From contig JAITQJ010000147.1 of the NCBI GenBank assembly GCA_031288955.1, forward strand, positions 1 to 13,003: 13,003 nucleotides of DNA. Direction: 5' to 3'. The first letter of the stretch is position 1; the number at the start of each line of letters is the position of its first letter. The translations under genes were made by a program, and so were the position numbers. Positions 5,330 through 12,594 of this stretch are shown piece by piece. The notes beneath the pieces are model-generated. The model saw nothing but the letters and a program-made list of their open reading frames with translations. It did no database searches and was not told the origin of the DNA. The DNA is from Planctomycetaceae bacterium. GTDB lineage: Bacteria > Planctomycetota > Planctomycetia > Pirellulales > Thermoguttaceae.

Positions 5330-6709
5330 ATGCGAACAACATTGACCCTGGTTTTGACACTTTTCGTGCTTCTGCCGCTGACCGGCTGTTCCTCTAAAAA
5401 AGAGTCGGGAGCGAACGCTGCCGGCGGGAATGTGCCAGCGGCGGCACCAAAGACCGAAGTTATTACCGATAAAGTCAGTCAGGAGGATGTGCAACTGTAC
5501 ATTTACGCCGACGGACGCACAAATGCTTACAATTTTGTCGATATTCGCGCCAGAGTCTCCGGTTATCTCGAAAAAAAACATTTCGAGTCCGGCGACCTCG
5601 TTCGTGAAGGCGATAAAATTGCCCTGATTGAACAGGCACAGTACAGTATTGCCCGCGACGCAGCCAAAGCCGAATTTGATAACAGTCAAGCCCGTCTGAA
5701 ACTCGCCGAAGCAAACTTGGGACGTTCAAAACAGATGCTCGAATCCAAAGCGACTTCGCCGGAAGAGTTTCAGTCAACCCAAGCCGAACGTGATATGGCT
5801 GCCGCCAGCGTTGAGATGGCGAAAACTTCCGTCCGCAATGCCGAATTAAATCTGGAATACACCGAAGTCCGAACGCCGATTACCGGCAAAGCCGCCCGCT
5901 GGCAACTTGATGTCGGCAACTTCGTTTCGCCGTCAGGACAATCTGTGCTGATTTCTGTTGCGCAACTCGACCCGATTTATGTGGACTTCAAGTTGAGCGA
6001 CCGGCAGTTTACGGACTTGAAAGACCGCATCGGCTTCCGTGAAGCCTTTGCCAAAGCAACCGGCGGAACGGAAACGCCGCCTGTAAAGCCCGTAAAACCT
6101 GTTGAAAAACCGGAGCGTCCATTGACGCTTACAGGCGGTCCGGTTGACATTTCGTTGATGACGGGAGTTAATGTACTGGATTTCGATTTTACGCTGGCAG
6201 GTAAAATCGTTTCGCAAATAGACAATGAAATTAACGTTGAGACCGGTCAGATAACGCTTCGGGCGGAGTTGAACAATCCGCTTTTGGACATTAACGGTGC
6301 GAAAGATTATATGCTTTATCCCGGTCAGATTTGCCGTGTTCGGATACCTTACGAAAAGGTGAAGGGAGCGGTTTTGATTCGGGAAGAAGCGGTTTTGACA
6401 GACTTGGATACAAAATATGTGTTGATTGTCCGCAAGGGACAATATCAGCCGACAGACCGGTTTGGTGCACCGATGATGGGCAAGGACGGCAAGCCGCTGC
6501 CGAGTTATGAGACAGACATTGTTACGCGGCGGGACATCAAAATCGGCAGACTGTTGGATTCGCAGATGCGGATTGTTGAAGAAGGTTTGCAGCCGGGCGA
6601 GGCGTATATTGTCAAGGGGGTTCAGCGTGCGCGTATTGATATGGAAGTTCAGGCAACAACCTTGGAAGAGTACAATAAACGCAGGGAAGCGGAAACGTTG
6701 AAAAAATAA
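5330..6709 (+). CDS. RND efflux periplasmic adaptor subunit (HlyD/AcrA family lipoprotein)
   Basis: This is a membrane fusion protein of 459 residues that would link an inner-membrane RND pump to an outer-membrane channel. It begins with a lipoprotein signal peptide whose lipobox is LTGC (Cys20), so the mature protein should be lipid-anchored in the periplasm. The first half-lipoyl segment is DIRARVSGYLEKKHFESGDLV (71-91 region). An alpha-hairpin of two helices follows (~105-175), then the second half-lipoyl segment with YTEVRTPITGKAARW (177-191). The beta-barrel and membrane-proximal domains fill the rest, ending with GLQPGEAYIVKGVQRAR. A proline/lysine-rich insert (PPVKPVKPVEKPERP, 250-264) interrupts the barrel. 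The pump gene that normally follows is absent; the next gene is on the other strand, 26 bp beyond the stop. No Shine-Dalgarno site is visible. Confidence 0.92.
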   Translation: MRTTLTLVLTLFVLLPLTGCSSKKESGANAAGGNVPAAAPKTEVITDKVSQEDVQLYIYADGRTNAYNFVDIRARVSGYLEKKHFESGDLVREGDKIALIEQAQYSIARDAAKAEFDNSQARLKLAEANLGRSKQMLESKATSPEEFQSTQAERDMAAASVEMAKTSVRNAELNLEYTEVRTPITGKAARWQLDVGNFVSPSGQSVLISVAQLDPIYVDFKLSDRQFTDLKDRIGFREAFAKATGGTETPPVKPVKPVEKPERPLTLTGGPVDISLMTGVNVLDFDFTLAGKIVSQIDNEINVETGQITLRAELNNPLLDINGAKDYMLYPGQICRVRIPYEKVKGAVLIREEAVLTDLDTKYVLIVRKGQYQPTDRFGAPMMGKDGKPLPSYETDIVTRRDIKIGRLLDSQMRIVEEGLQPGEAYIVKGVQRARIDMEVQATTLEEYNKRREAETLKK

Positions 6710-6735
6710 TGCGGAGTCTGTTATGCGAAGGTAAA

Positions 6736-7566
6736 CTATTGTTCTGCCAGATATTTTTTGAGCGAACACTGTTCTTCTTCGCAGTACATTTTTTGCCTCG
6801 CAAGGAGAATATCCCAATCGACAAGCGAGGCATCGAATTCCGGTCCGTCAACACACGTAAATTTTGTTTCGCCGCCGACCCGTACCCGGCAGCAGCCGCA
6901 CATTCCCGTCCCGTCAATCATAATACTGTTCAAACTTGCCAAGGCTTTTACGCCGAACGGGACGACTGTTTTTGCACAAAACTTCATCATCACGGCGGGA
7001 CCAATCATATAGACGCAGCCGATTTCGCTTTTTCGTTTTTCGAGAATATCCCGCAGCGGTTCAGTAACGAGAGCCTTGATGCCTGCCGAACCGTCATCGG
7101 TTGTAATGATGTGTTCGTGCGATACTGCCGCCGTTTTTTCACGCCAAAACAGTAATTCTTCGCTGCGTGAACCTTGTATTGTGATAACGTGATTACCGAA
7201 GCGGTGCAGCGCACGGGCAATGGGATAGACGGGGGCAGTTCCGACACCGCCGGCAACGAGAATGACTGTGCCGTAGTGGAGCATTTCGCTGGGATGTCCG
7301 AGCGGACCAATCATTGCGTAGAGCGGTTGACCGGCTTTGAGGGCAGCGAGTTTTTTCGTGGAGGTGCCGCACGCCGCCGCTATCATTGTGATTGTACCGG
7401 CATCGGCATCAAAGTCGGCAATCGTCAGCGGTATCCGCTCGGCATCGGGCTGTGTCATTACGATTACAAAGTGTCCTGCTTCGGCTTTCTTTGCCAGCGG
7501 CGGATTTTTGACAACGATTTCAAAGATATTCGGAGCAAGTTCGGTATTACTAACAACGGGCAGCAT
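6736..7566 (-). CDS. NfnA/SudB-type FAD/NAD(P)-binding iron-sulfur flavoprotein subunit
   Basis: This 276-residue protein belongs to the PyrK/SudB/NfnA branch of ferredoxin-NADP reductases. In NfnAB it is the small subunit that passes electrons between NADH and ferredoxin; sulfide dehydrogenase SudB is a close relative. The FAD-binding RIPLT (45-49) follows a beta-barrel start. The NAD-binding GGVGTAP (106-112) and the late MIGPAVMMKF (187-196) mark the nucleotide domain. The C-terminus carries the [2Fe-2S] site IDGTGMCGCCRV...FTCVDGPEFD with Asp218, Cys223, Cys226 and Cys238. NfnA is known to use one Asp and three Cys, which these match. Cys225 is extra, replacing the usual glycine. The large partner subunit (NfnB/SudA, glutamate-synthase-like) is not in the window. 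No Shine-Dalgarno site is seen. Confidence 0.9.
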   Translation of the reverse strand: MLPVVSNTELAPNIFEIVVKNPPLAKKAEAGHFVIVMTQPDAERIPLTIADFDADAGTITMIAAACGTSTKKLAALKAGQPLYAMIGPLGHPSEMLHYGTVILVAGGVGTAPVYPIARALHRFGNHVITIQGSRSEELLFWREKTAAVSHEHIITTDDGSAGIKALVTEPLRDILEKRKSEIGCVYMIGPAVMMKFCAKTVVPFGVKALASLNSIMIDGTGMCGCCRVRVGGETKFTCVDGPEFDASLVDWDILLARQKMYCEEEQCSLKKYLAEQ

Positions 7567-7572
7567 TATTGC

Positions 7573-7588
7573 AAACGGTTAAACGGTT
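7573..7588. repeat. AAACGGTT direct repeat in the flavoprotein leader
   Basis: AAACGGTT occurs at 7573-7580 and again directly at 7581-7588, 7 bp upstream of the minus-strand start codon at 7566. Its place between promoter and start suggests a possible regulatory site, but two 8-bp copies may be coincidence. Confidence 0.45.
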
Positions 7589-7601
7589 AAAGAAAGATAT
7601 T

Positions 7602-7630
7602 AGTATAACAGAAACCGCCCCCTCTGTTGA
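7602..7630 (-). promoter_or_regulatory. Candidate promoter for the flavoprotein gene
   Basis: On the minus strand TCAACA (7630-7625) and TATACT (7607-7602) have a 17-bp spacer. The transcript would begin about 7595 and run through the AAACGGTT repeat. Confidence 0.4.
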
Positions 7631-7652
7631 TAGATTTTCTTACGGGGCAACG

Positions 7653-7674
7653 AGAGCCGGCGACTATGTCGCCG
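7653..7674 (+). repeat. AGAGC-headed hairpin, TAT loop
   Basis: AGAGC (7653-7657) is followed directly by the perfect 7-bp stem CGGCGAC (7658-7664), loop TAT, GTCGCCG (7668-7674). It belongs with the hairpins at 2322, 10076, 11158 and 12595. Here it lies in a divergent promoter region upstream of both neighbouring genes, so it cannot act as a simple terminator for a plus-strand gene. Confidence 0.75.
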
Positions 7675-7697
7675 TGATGACCTTGTGGCGAGAACCA

Positions 7698-7726
7698 TTG
7701 AATAAAGCCGGAACATAAAGTAGAAT
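7698..7726 (+). promoter_or_regulatory. Promoter for the esterase gene
   Basis: TTGAAT (7698-7703) and TAGAAT (7721-7726), with a 17-bp spacer, lie 45 bp upstream of the ATG. A good Shine-Dalgarno AGGAG (7760-7764), 7 nt before the ATG at 7772, fits a leader of ~40 nt. Confidence 0.5.
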
Positions 7727-7771
7727 GGTTACACGAAGTTCTCTCCAAACGTCCCGCACAGGAGTATTACA

Positions 7772-10063
7772 ATGAAACGAAACTCTCTCATCTGTTCCGC
7801 TGCTGTTGCCGTTCTCTCGGTAACAATGTTCTGTCTCTCTTCCCAAGCCGACGTTCGGCTGCCGGAAGTCTTTGCGTCCAATATGGTCTTGCAGCGGGAT
7901 TTGCCCGTTCCCGTTTGGGGCTGGGCAGAGCCGGGCGAAAAGATAACCGTTGTCTTTGAAGGACAGACGGTCTCCGCAACTGCCGATGCCGAAGGTAAGT
8001 GGCAAGTCAAACTCAATCCGCTCAAAGCGGGCGGTCCCTTTAACTTCACCGTCAAAGGGAAAAACGAAATCAAACTCGAAAACGTTCTTGTCGGCGAAGT
8101 CTGGATTTGCTCCGGTCAATCCAATATGGAGTGGACATTAGCACGGTCAAAAGATGCTCAAAAAGCAATCGCCGCCGCCAAAAATCCGAACCTCCGGCTC
8201 TTTCAGGTGCAGAAGGCGTGGAATACCGAACCGCAGGAAAGTCTGAAAGCCCAATGGGTCGAATCAACTCCCGAAACAGTACCGAGTTTCTCTGCTGTCG
8301 GTTACTATTTCGGAGTCAAATTGGCTGCCGACCTGAAAGTACCGGTCGGTCTCATCAATTCATCGTGGGGAGGAACCCGAATCGAACCGTGGACACCGCT
8401 GGTCGGTTTCGAGTCGGTTAAGACATTGAAAAACATCGCCGATGACGTTGCAGCCAAAGATACGACATCAGAGGCGCATCGGAATCTCGTTACAAAAACA
8501 CTTGCGGAATACAAAAAATGGATTGCCGACACCGAAGTTGCTTATGCAGGAACAGCCTCTCATACGAAAGCAACGGCACCCCGCCGTCCCGGCTTGCGCC
8601 GTCAGGCAGCGGCAGTTGAAGTTACCGCCGACAACAAAACAAAGCGGATTACCGCTCCGCCGGCTTTTCCGAATCAGTTGAATCCTTATACCCGCAACCA
8701 AGACCCGACGGTACTTTACAATGCGATGATTTCTCCGCTTGTTCCGTTGGCAGTGCGGGGGGCAATCTGGTATCAGGGGGAGGCAAATATGGCGGAAGGT
8801 CCGTTGTATGCCCAAAAGATGGAGGCACTTATCAAAGGTTGGCGTACCGTCTTTAACAATCCTGATTTGGGTTTTTATTACGTCCAAATTGCCCCGTTTA
8901 TCTACGGCAATCCCGACCCGACAAAATTGCCGGAACTTCAGGAGGCACAATCATCGGTCGAAAAACGGTTGCCCAAGACGGGGCAGGCAATCGTCAACGA
9001 CCTTGTAGATAACGTTAAAGATATTCATCCGGTCAACAAGGAACCGGTCGGCAACCGGCTTGCACTTCTGGCACTGAACCGAACTTACGGACAGAATGTT
9101 GCGGCAGCATCGCCGGAGTTTGCCAAGTTGGACATCAATGGAAATACTGCCGTTGTGCATTTCAAAAACGCCAAGTCGCTCAAAACACGGGACGGCAAAA
9201 GCCCTGACTGGTTTGAAATTGCCGGTGCGGACGGGGGCTATCACAAGGCGGATGCCGCCATTGAGGGGACAACCATTAAGTTGACGAGTGCCGCCGTTGA
9301 AAAACCGCTTGCCGTTCGTTTTGCGTGGAATCAGACAGCGATGCCGAACGTTCAAAATGAAGCCGGCTTGCCGCTCGGACCGTTTCGTGCTGGTACAATT
9401 CCAGAGCGGGGACTTTTGGATTCGTTTGTTCCTGATGCGGAAAAGTTCAAACTCGTGTACAGTTTCGACCCGACAAGACCAGTCTTGACCGACAACAATC
9501 AGCGGTTCGTTTATAAAACGGACAAGAGCCGGGAGTTCAAAGGAAAGAAAATCAAGCGGGTCGGATACTTTCTGTACCTGATTCCGAAAGAAGGTAAATC
9601 GCAGTATGTTTTCGTAACATTGCCGCCGCTTGACGATGATGTTACAAAATTAGGAGTTCCGGTGAAAGCGTCCGGTGCAAGATTTCAGAAACAGGTTACC
9701 GATGTTACAGTTATGTCGAACGTGCCGGGAGTGGAAACCGGAACGTTTGCGGACGGTTTTAATGTCGAGTTTTGGGACTGCAATTACGACAAAGAAAATG
9801 CCGCCAATGTGCCGGGAGCCGATACCGGTAAATATGACTTCGGCGACCATTTCACTGCTAATGCTTCGTCAGGTTACGGTTCGTTGCAGATTCACAACTT
9901 TGCTAAAAAGCAAACGGTTTTGGCGTTCAATAATTTTGCTTCCGGTACAAACTGCGATGTCGGTATCGGCAGCAATCCGGCGGGCGAACCGGACTGGACG
10001 TTCAGCAAGTCTGCCGGAAAGTATAACGGCGGACAATTTTTAATCCTCGTTGCAACAGAATAA
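7772..10063 (+). CDS. Secreted sialate O-acetylesterase-type SGNH hydrolase with extra C-terminal domain
   Basis: The 763-residue protein begins with a signal peptide (cleavage likely after SSQA, ~residue 26), so it is exported. It matches sialate O-acetylesterases, which remove acetyl groups from sialic acid or other sugars. An N-terminal beta-sandwich (~28-105: VRLPEVFASNMVLQRDLPVPVWGWA) precedes the SGNH core. The core shows the nucleophile motif CSGQSNM (Ser117), NSSWGGTRIEPW (196-207), IWYQGEANM (332-340) and the DIHP motif (Asp417, His419) for the catalytic dyad. A low-complexity insert, rich in Ala, Thr and Arg, spans ~260-297. After the core, ~200 residues (560-763) form an additional domain containing DFGDHFT and DVGIGSNPAGEPDWTFSK. 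I have seen similar tails in planctomycete hydrolases, but cannot name the domain. The Shine-Dalgarno is AGGAG, and the gene probably forms a unit with the one at 10163. Confidence 0.9.
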   Translation: MKRNSLICSAAVAVLSVTMFCLSSQADVRLPEVFASNMVLQRDLPVPVWGWAEPGEKITVVFEGQTVSATADAEGKWQVKLNPLKAGGPFNFTVKGKNEIKLENVLVGEVWICSGQSNMEWTLARSKDAQKAIAAAKNPNLRLFQVQKAWNTEPQESLKAQWVESTPETVPSFSAVGYYFGVKLAADLKVPVGLINSSWGGTRIEPWTPLVGFESVKTLKNIADDVAAKDTTSEAHRNLVTKTLAEYKKWIADTEVAYAGTASHTKATAPRRPGLRRQAAAVEVTADNKTKRITAPPAFPNQLNPYTRNQDPTVLYNAMISPLVPLAVRGAIWYQGEANMAEGPLYAQKMEALIKGWRTVFNNPDLGFYYVQIAPFIYGNPDPTKLPELQEAQSSVEKRLPKTGQAIVNDLVDNVKDIHPVNKEPVGNRLALLALNRTYGQNVAAASPEFAKLDINGNTAVVHFKNAKSLKTRDGKSPDWFEIAGADGGYHKADAAIEGTTIKLTSAAVEKPLAVRFAWNQTAMPNVQNEAGLPLGPFRAGTIPERGLLDSFVPDAEKFKLVYSFDPTRPVLTDNNQRFVYKTDKSREFKGKKIKRVGYFLYLIPKEGKSQYVFVTLPPLDDDVTKLGVPVKASGARFQKQVTDVTVMSNVPGVETGTFADGFNVEFWDCNYDKENAANVPGADTGKYDFGDHFTANASSGYGSLQIHNFAKKQTVLAFNNFASGTNCDVGIGSNPAGEPDWTFSKSAGKYNGGQFLILVATE

Positions 10064-10075
10064 CAATGCGGAGCA

Positions 10076-10119
10076 AGAGCGGGGGGTATAAGCCCCCCGT
10101 AAGGAGGTTATTGCCTCCT
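10076..10119 (+). repeat. AGAGC-headed double hairpin between esterase and next gene
   Basis: AGAGC (10076-10080) leads into CGGGGGG (10080-10086), loop TATAAG, CCCCCCG (10093-10099), a perfect 7-bp GC stem. A second stem follows at once: AGGAGG (10102-10107), loop TTATTG, CCTCCT (10114-10119). The head CAAGAGCGGGGGG and the TTGCCTCC end recur at 11156-11194. There is no T-run, so if it affects transcription it would be by RNA stability or attenuation. The TAAGGAGG part looks like a Shine-Dalgarno but no start codon follows it. Confidence 0.75.
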
Positions 10120-10162
10120 GCAAATTTGGGTTACGGAACAATTTCAAACCGGAGAGACATAT

Positions 10163-11110
10163 ATGTACAGATTTCTTTTGATTTTCGTAACAACATTGCT
10201 GTTTGCTGTTCCGCTTTCGGCGCAGCGTCCTGATGCCGCGATGCTCGGTGCGATGTTTCAAGGCAAGCAGCCTCCGCCCGGTGCTGTTACGGTTCTCGGA
10301 CGCGCTTTTATGAATCAGGTACAAGACGGTTATGCTAATACCATCGCCCTTATTGTCGCCGCCGATGATGCCAATGCCCAAAAGGAACTGGGACTCACTG
10401 CCGAAGAAATAAACAAACTCAAAGCGGCAAAAGTGCAAATGATGGCGGCTGTGATAATGGAGGCTCCGAAGTATTCTAACCGTCTCAAAAATATGTCCCC
10501 CGACGAGCAAAAATCCGTGCAAGCCGACCTCGAAAAAGAGATGAGCCGGATAACAGAACATCTGGAAAGATTTGCTCCGCCGGACAAAAAAGACCGGATA
10601 CAAAAACTCGTTTTTCAACATCTCGGCGGTCTTGAAAATCCGTTGGTTAATCCGGCGATGCTTAACACGTTCAATCTGACTGCTGAACAGAAACAAAAGA
10701 CGCAGGCGGTCTTTGACGAGATGAAGGAGGAGCGGAAAAATCAGATGGAGGAATTGTTCAAAATCCGTGAAAAGATGACGGCTCTTGGTCCGAATATCAC
10801 GCCGCAAGAGCGGGAGAAACTTGATGCCGAACGCAGGGCATTGGAAGAGCGGGGTTTTGCGACGAGTAAAAGGCTGGCGGAGCGGCTTCGGGCAATTTTG
10901 ACCCCGGAACAGCGGGCAGCGGAGAAGCAACTGATTGCATCAAGACCGTCATTTCTGCCGCAACTTCCGAGACAGATGCGGGAAACGGCATCGTCTCGTT
11001 CTGAATATGTTCCGGGTGCGGACTCGTGGCGACCCGGTCAACCGGTGCCGGACAACAAAGACCGCAGTGATGAAATCAAACGGCGTAAACAATTTCCGGT
11101 TAAGGAGTAA
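10163..11110 (+). CDS. Secreted helical protein of unknown function with LTxEQ motifs
   Basis: I do not recognise a named family. The 315-residue product has a signal peptide (MYRFLLIFVTTLLFAVPLSA, cleavage after residue 20), so it should act in the periplasm or outside. The mature part is almost all predicted helix and rich in Lys, Glu and Gln. It carries three related motifs: LTAEEINKLKAAK (78-90), LTAEQKQKTQAVFDEM (172-187) and LTPEQRAAEKQL (246-257). LTxxQ motifs and heptad-like helices recall Spy/CpxP periplasmic proteins, so a chaperone or stress-sensing role is possible, but this is inference. The C-terminal tail (EYVPGADSWRPGQPVP) is proline-rich and probably unstructured. A GGAGAG Shine-Dalgarno (10151-10156) precedes the ATG. 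It lies 99 bp after the esterase gene and is flanked on both sides by related AGAGC hairpins. Confidence 0.75.
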   Translation: MYRFLLIFVTTLLFAVPLSAQRPDAAMLGAMFQGKQPPPGAVTVLGRAFMNQVQDGYANTIALIVAADDANAQKELGLTAEEINKLKAAKVQMMAAVIMEAPKYSNRLKNMSPDEQKSVQADLEKEMSRITEHLERFAPPDKKDRIQKLVFQHLGGLENPLVNPAMLNTFNLTAEQKQKTQAVFDEMKEERKNQMEELFKIREKMTALGPNITPQEREKLDAERRALEERGFATSKRLAERLRAILTPEQRAAEKQLIASRPSFLPQLPRQMRETASSRSEYVPGADSWRPGQPVPDNKDRSDEIKRRKQFPVKE

Positions 11111-11127
11111 CGGCAGGCGTTAGCGCA

Positions 11128-11145
11128 AGGAGGAGGAGGAGGAGG
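11128..11145 (+). repeat. (AGG)6 microsatellite
   Basis: Six perfect AGG triplets begin 17 bp after the stop codon of the 315-residue gene. The tract is complementary to the GCCTCC at 11189-11194, so RNA could pair around the GC hairpin at 11162-11180. Tract length may vary by slippage. Confidence 0.9.
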
Positions 11146-11157
11146 ATAATTAGCACA

Positions 11158-11180
11158 AGAGCGGGGGGAGTATGCCCCCG
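11158..11180 (+). repeat. AGAGC-headed GC hairpin in the convergent gap with aroA
   Basis: AGAGC (11158-11162) leads into CGGGGG (11162-11167), a 7-nt loop containing TAT, and CCCCCG (11175-11180). Its 13-base head CAAGAGCGGGGGG (from 11156) is identical to that at 10074. Lying after the stop codon, it may help terminate or stabilise the upstream mRNA, though it lacks a T-run. Confidence 0.7.
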
Positions 11181-11207
11181 ATGGTGTTGCCTCCGACAGC
11201 CGTCTCG

Positions 11208-12536
11208 CTACAACGCCGCTAATTCCTCAAAAAACTTCGGAAACGTTTTTTGTGTACATTCGGGGTCGGTAATCTGTACTCCGGGGATTCGCAGTCCTGC
11301 AACCGCAAACGACATCGCCATCCGATGGTCGTCGTACGTTTGTACCACAGTCGGCGATGTTTCGCCGGACGGCAGCACAGTCGGCGGCGTAATTTTCAGC
11401 CCGTCCCGCCGTTCCTCGACAACAGCACCGAAACGGCGCAGTTCCGTTGCCAATGCCGCTATCCTGTCCGTTTCCTTAAACCGGACGTGTTCAATGTTCG
11501 TGATTTCCGTTGTTCCTTTGGCAAACAGTGCAACAACCGCCAGCGTTTGAGCGGTATCGCTAATCGAGTTCATATCAACGCTGATACCCCGCAGCGGACA
11601 GTCCGGCGAACGTGAAACGGTAATTGAATCCTTTCCCCAAAGCACATCGCAGTTCATCTTGGCGAGGCAGTCGGCAAAGCCCACGTCGCCCTGCAAAGAA
11701 TTGCGGGAAAGACCGGGAACGGTAACGCCGCCGCCGCAGACTGCCGCCGCCGCAAAGAAATATGATGCCGCCGACGCATCCGGTTCAACAGCGTAAATAC
11801 CCGGCGATTGATACGACATACCCCGGCGAAATATAAAAGAGTCAAAACTGCCGTCCAACGCAACGCCGAAAGACTGCATCATCCGCAGCGTCATCTCAAT
11901 GTACGGCTTCGATACAAGTTCACCCGTCAGACGGATTTCAACGTCTAAATGTTTTGCCGCAAGCGGAGCGGCAAGCAGCAGTGCCGTCAAAAATTGGCTT
12001 GAAACGCTGCCGGAAACGGTTGTCGTCAACATTCCGTCCGTTTGCTGCGTCTGCGGCACGGGAATTGCGGGGTGAATGTGAAGAGGCGGAAATCCTTCGG
12101 CATTTTCGTATTCAATGTTTGCACCGAGCGGTTGCAATGCCTCAACGAGGTCTTTAATCGGACGTTGGTGCATCCGTTCTTTTCCGTAAATCCGGTAATC
12201 GCCGCCGGTGAAGGCGAGTATTGCCGTCAGAAAGCGGGCGGTGGTACCGCTGTTGCCGACGTAAATGTCTGCCGTTTTGTTGGGGAATGCTCCGGCAGAC
12301 GAACCGGTAACGGTAAAGCGGCGGGCGGCGGGCGAATGTTCAGCCGAAATCCCCAGTTGCCGGAGGGCATTGAACATCAAAACGGTATCTTCGCTGTCGA
12401 GTACAGCGTCTAAAACCGTTGCAGTGTCGGCGAGGGCGGCAAGAATTAAAGCCCGATTCGTAATACTTTTCGAGCCGGGCGGCGTAACAACCGCATTGAG
12501 CGGCATCGTTTTTAAGGGACAACAGGCAAAAGACAC
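11208..12536 (-). CDS. aroA: 3-phosphoshikimate 1-carboxyvinyltransferase (EPSP synthase)
   Basis: AroA joins shikimate-3-phosphate and phosphoenolpyruvate to EPSP in the aromatic amino acid (chorismate) pathway. The protein has 442 residues, full length. Visible family motifs are PGSKSITNRAL (20-30, Lys23 and Arg28), GNSGTTAR (94-101), the SGSVSSQF segment (175-182), DMNSISDTAQ (321-330, catalytic Asp321), RFKETDR (352-358, Glu355), YDDHRMAMS (401-409) and the closing TQKTFPKF (428-435). The start is a GTG at 12534-12536. An ATG ten codons later would remove the CPLKTMPLNA stretch that usually leads into VxxPGSKS, so GTG is preferred. No Shine-Dalgarno site is visible for either. No other shikimate-pathway gene is adjacent. 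Confidence 0.96.
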   Translation of the reverse strand: MSFACCPLKTMPLNAVVTPPGSKSITNRALILAALADTATVLDAVLDSEDTVLMFNALRQLGISAEHSPAARRFTVTGSSAGAFPNKTADIYVGNSGTTARFLTAILAFTGGDYRIYGKERMHQRPIKDLVEALQPLGANIEYENAEGFPPLHIHPAIPVPQTQQTDGMLTTTVSGSVSSQFLTALLLAAPLAAKHLDVEIRLTGELVSKPYIEMTLRMMQSFGVALDGSFDSFIFRRGMSYQSPGIYAVEPDASAASYFFAAAAVCGGGVTVPGLSRNSLQGDVGFADCLAKMNCDVLWGKDSITVSRSPDCPLRGISVDMNSISDTAQTLAVVALFAKGTTEITNIEHVRFKETDRIAALATELRRFGAVVEERRDGLKITPPTVLPSGETSPTVVQTYDDHRMAMSFAVAGLRIPGVQITDPECTQKTFPKFFEELAAL

Positions 12537-12563
12537 GGGATTATTTAATGACCGAACAAGCCT

Positions 12564-12592
12564 ATTATACCCTATCCTTTTGCAAAAGGTAA
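12564..12592 (-). promoter_or_regulatory. aroA promoter with a 14-bp palindrome
   Basis: On the minus strand TATAAT (12569-12564) gives a transcript start near 12557 and a leader of ~21 nt before the GTG. The -35 is weak (TTTACC at 18 bp or TTACCT at 17 bp). The perfect palindrome CCTTTTGCAAAAGG (12576-12589) lies in the spacer, next to the -35, a typical place for a repressor operator. Confidence 0.5.
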
Positions 12593-12594
12593 AA

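Noticed and set aside
4628..5689. Long open frame (353 codons) on the minus strand across cysC and the start of the adaptor gene
   Set aside because: It runs antisense through two well-recognised genes and has no family resemblance or ribosome site, so it is a by-product of their codon use.
5933..6817. Minus-strand open frame of 294 codons over the adaptor gene
   Set aside because: It is antisense to a clear RND adaptor, and its translation shows no recognisable motif.
10101..10107. Ribosome-binding site TAAGGAGG before an overlooked small gene
   Set aside because: No start codon lies at a suitable distance, and the sequence is tied up in a hairpin with CCTCCT. The downstream gene has its own GGAGAG site.
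10040..10930. Minus-strand open frame of 296 codons over the secreted helical protein
   Set aside because: The plus-strand frame has a signal peptide, Shine-Dalgarno site and motifs; the antisense frame has none.
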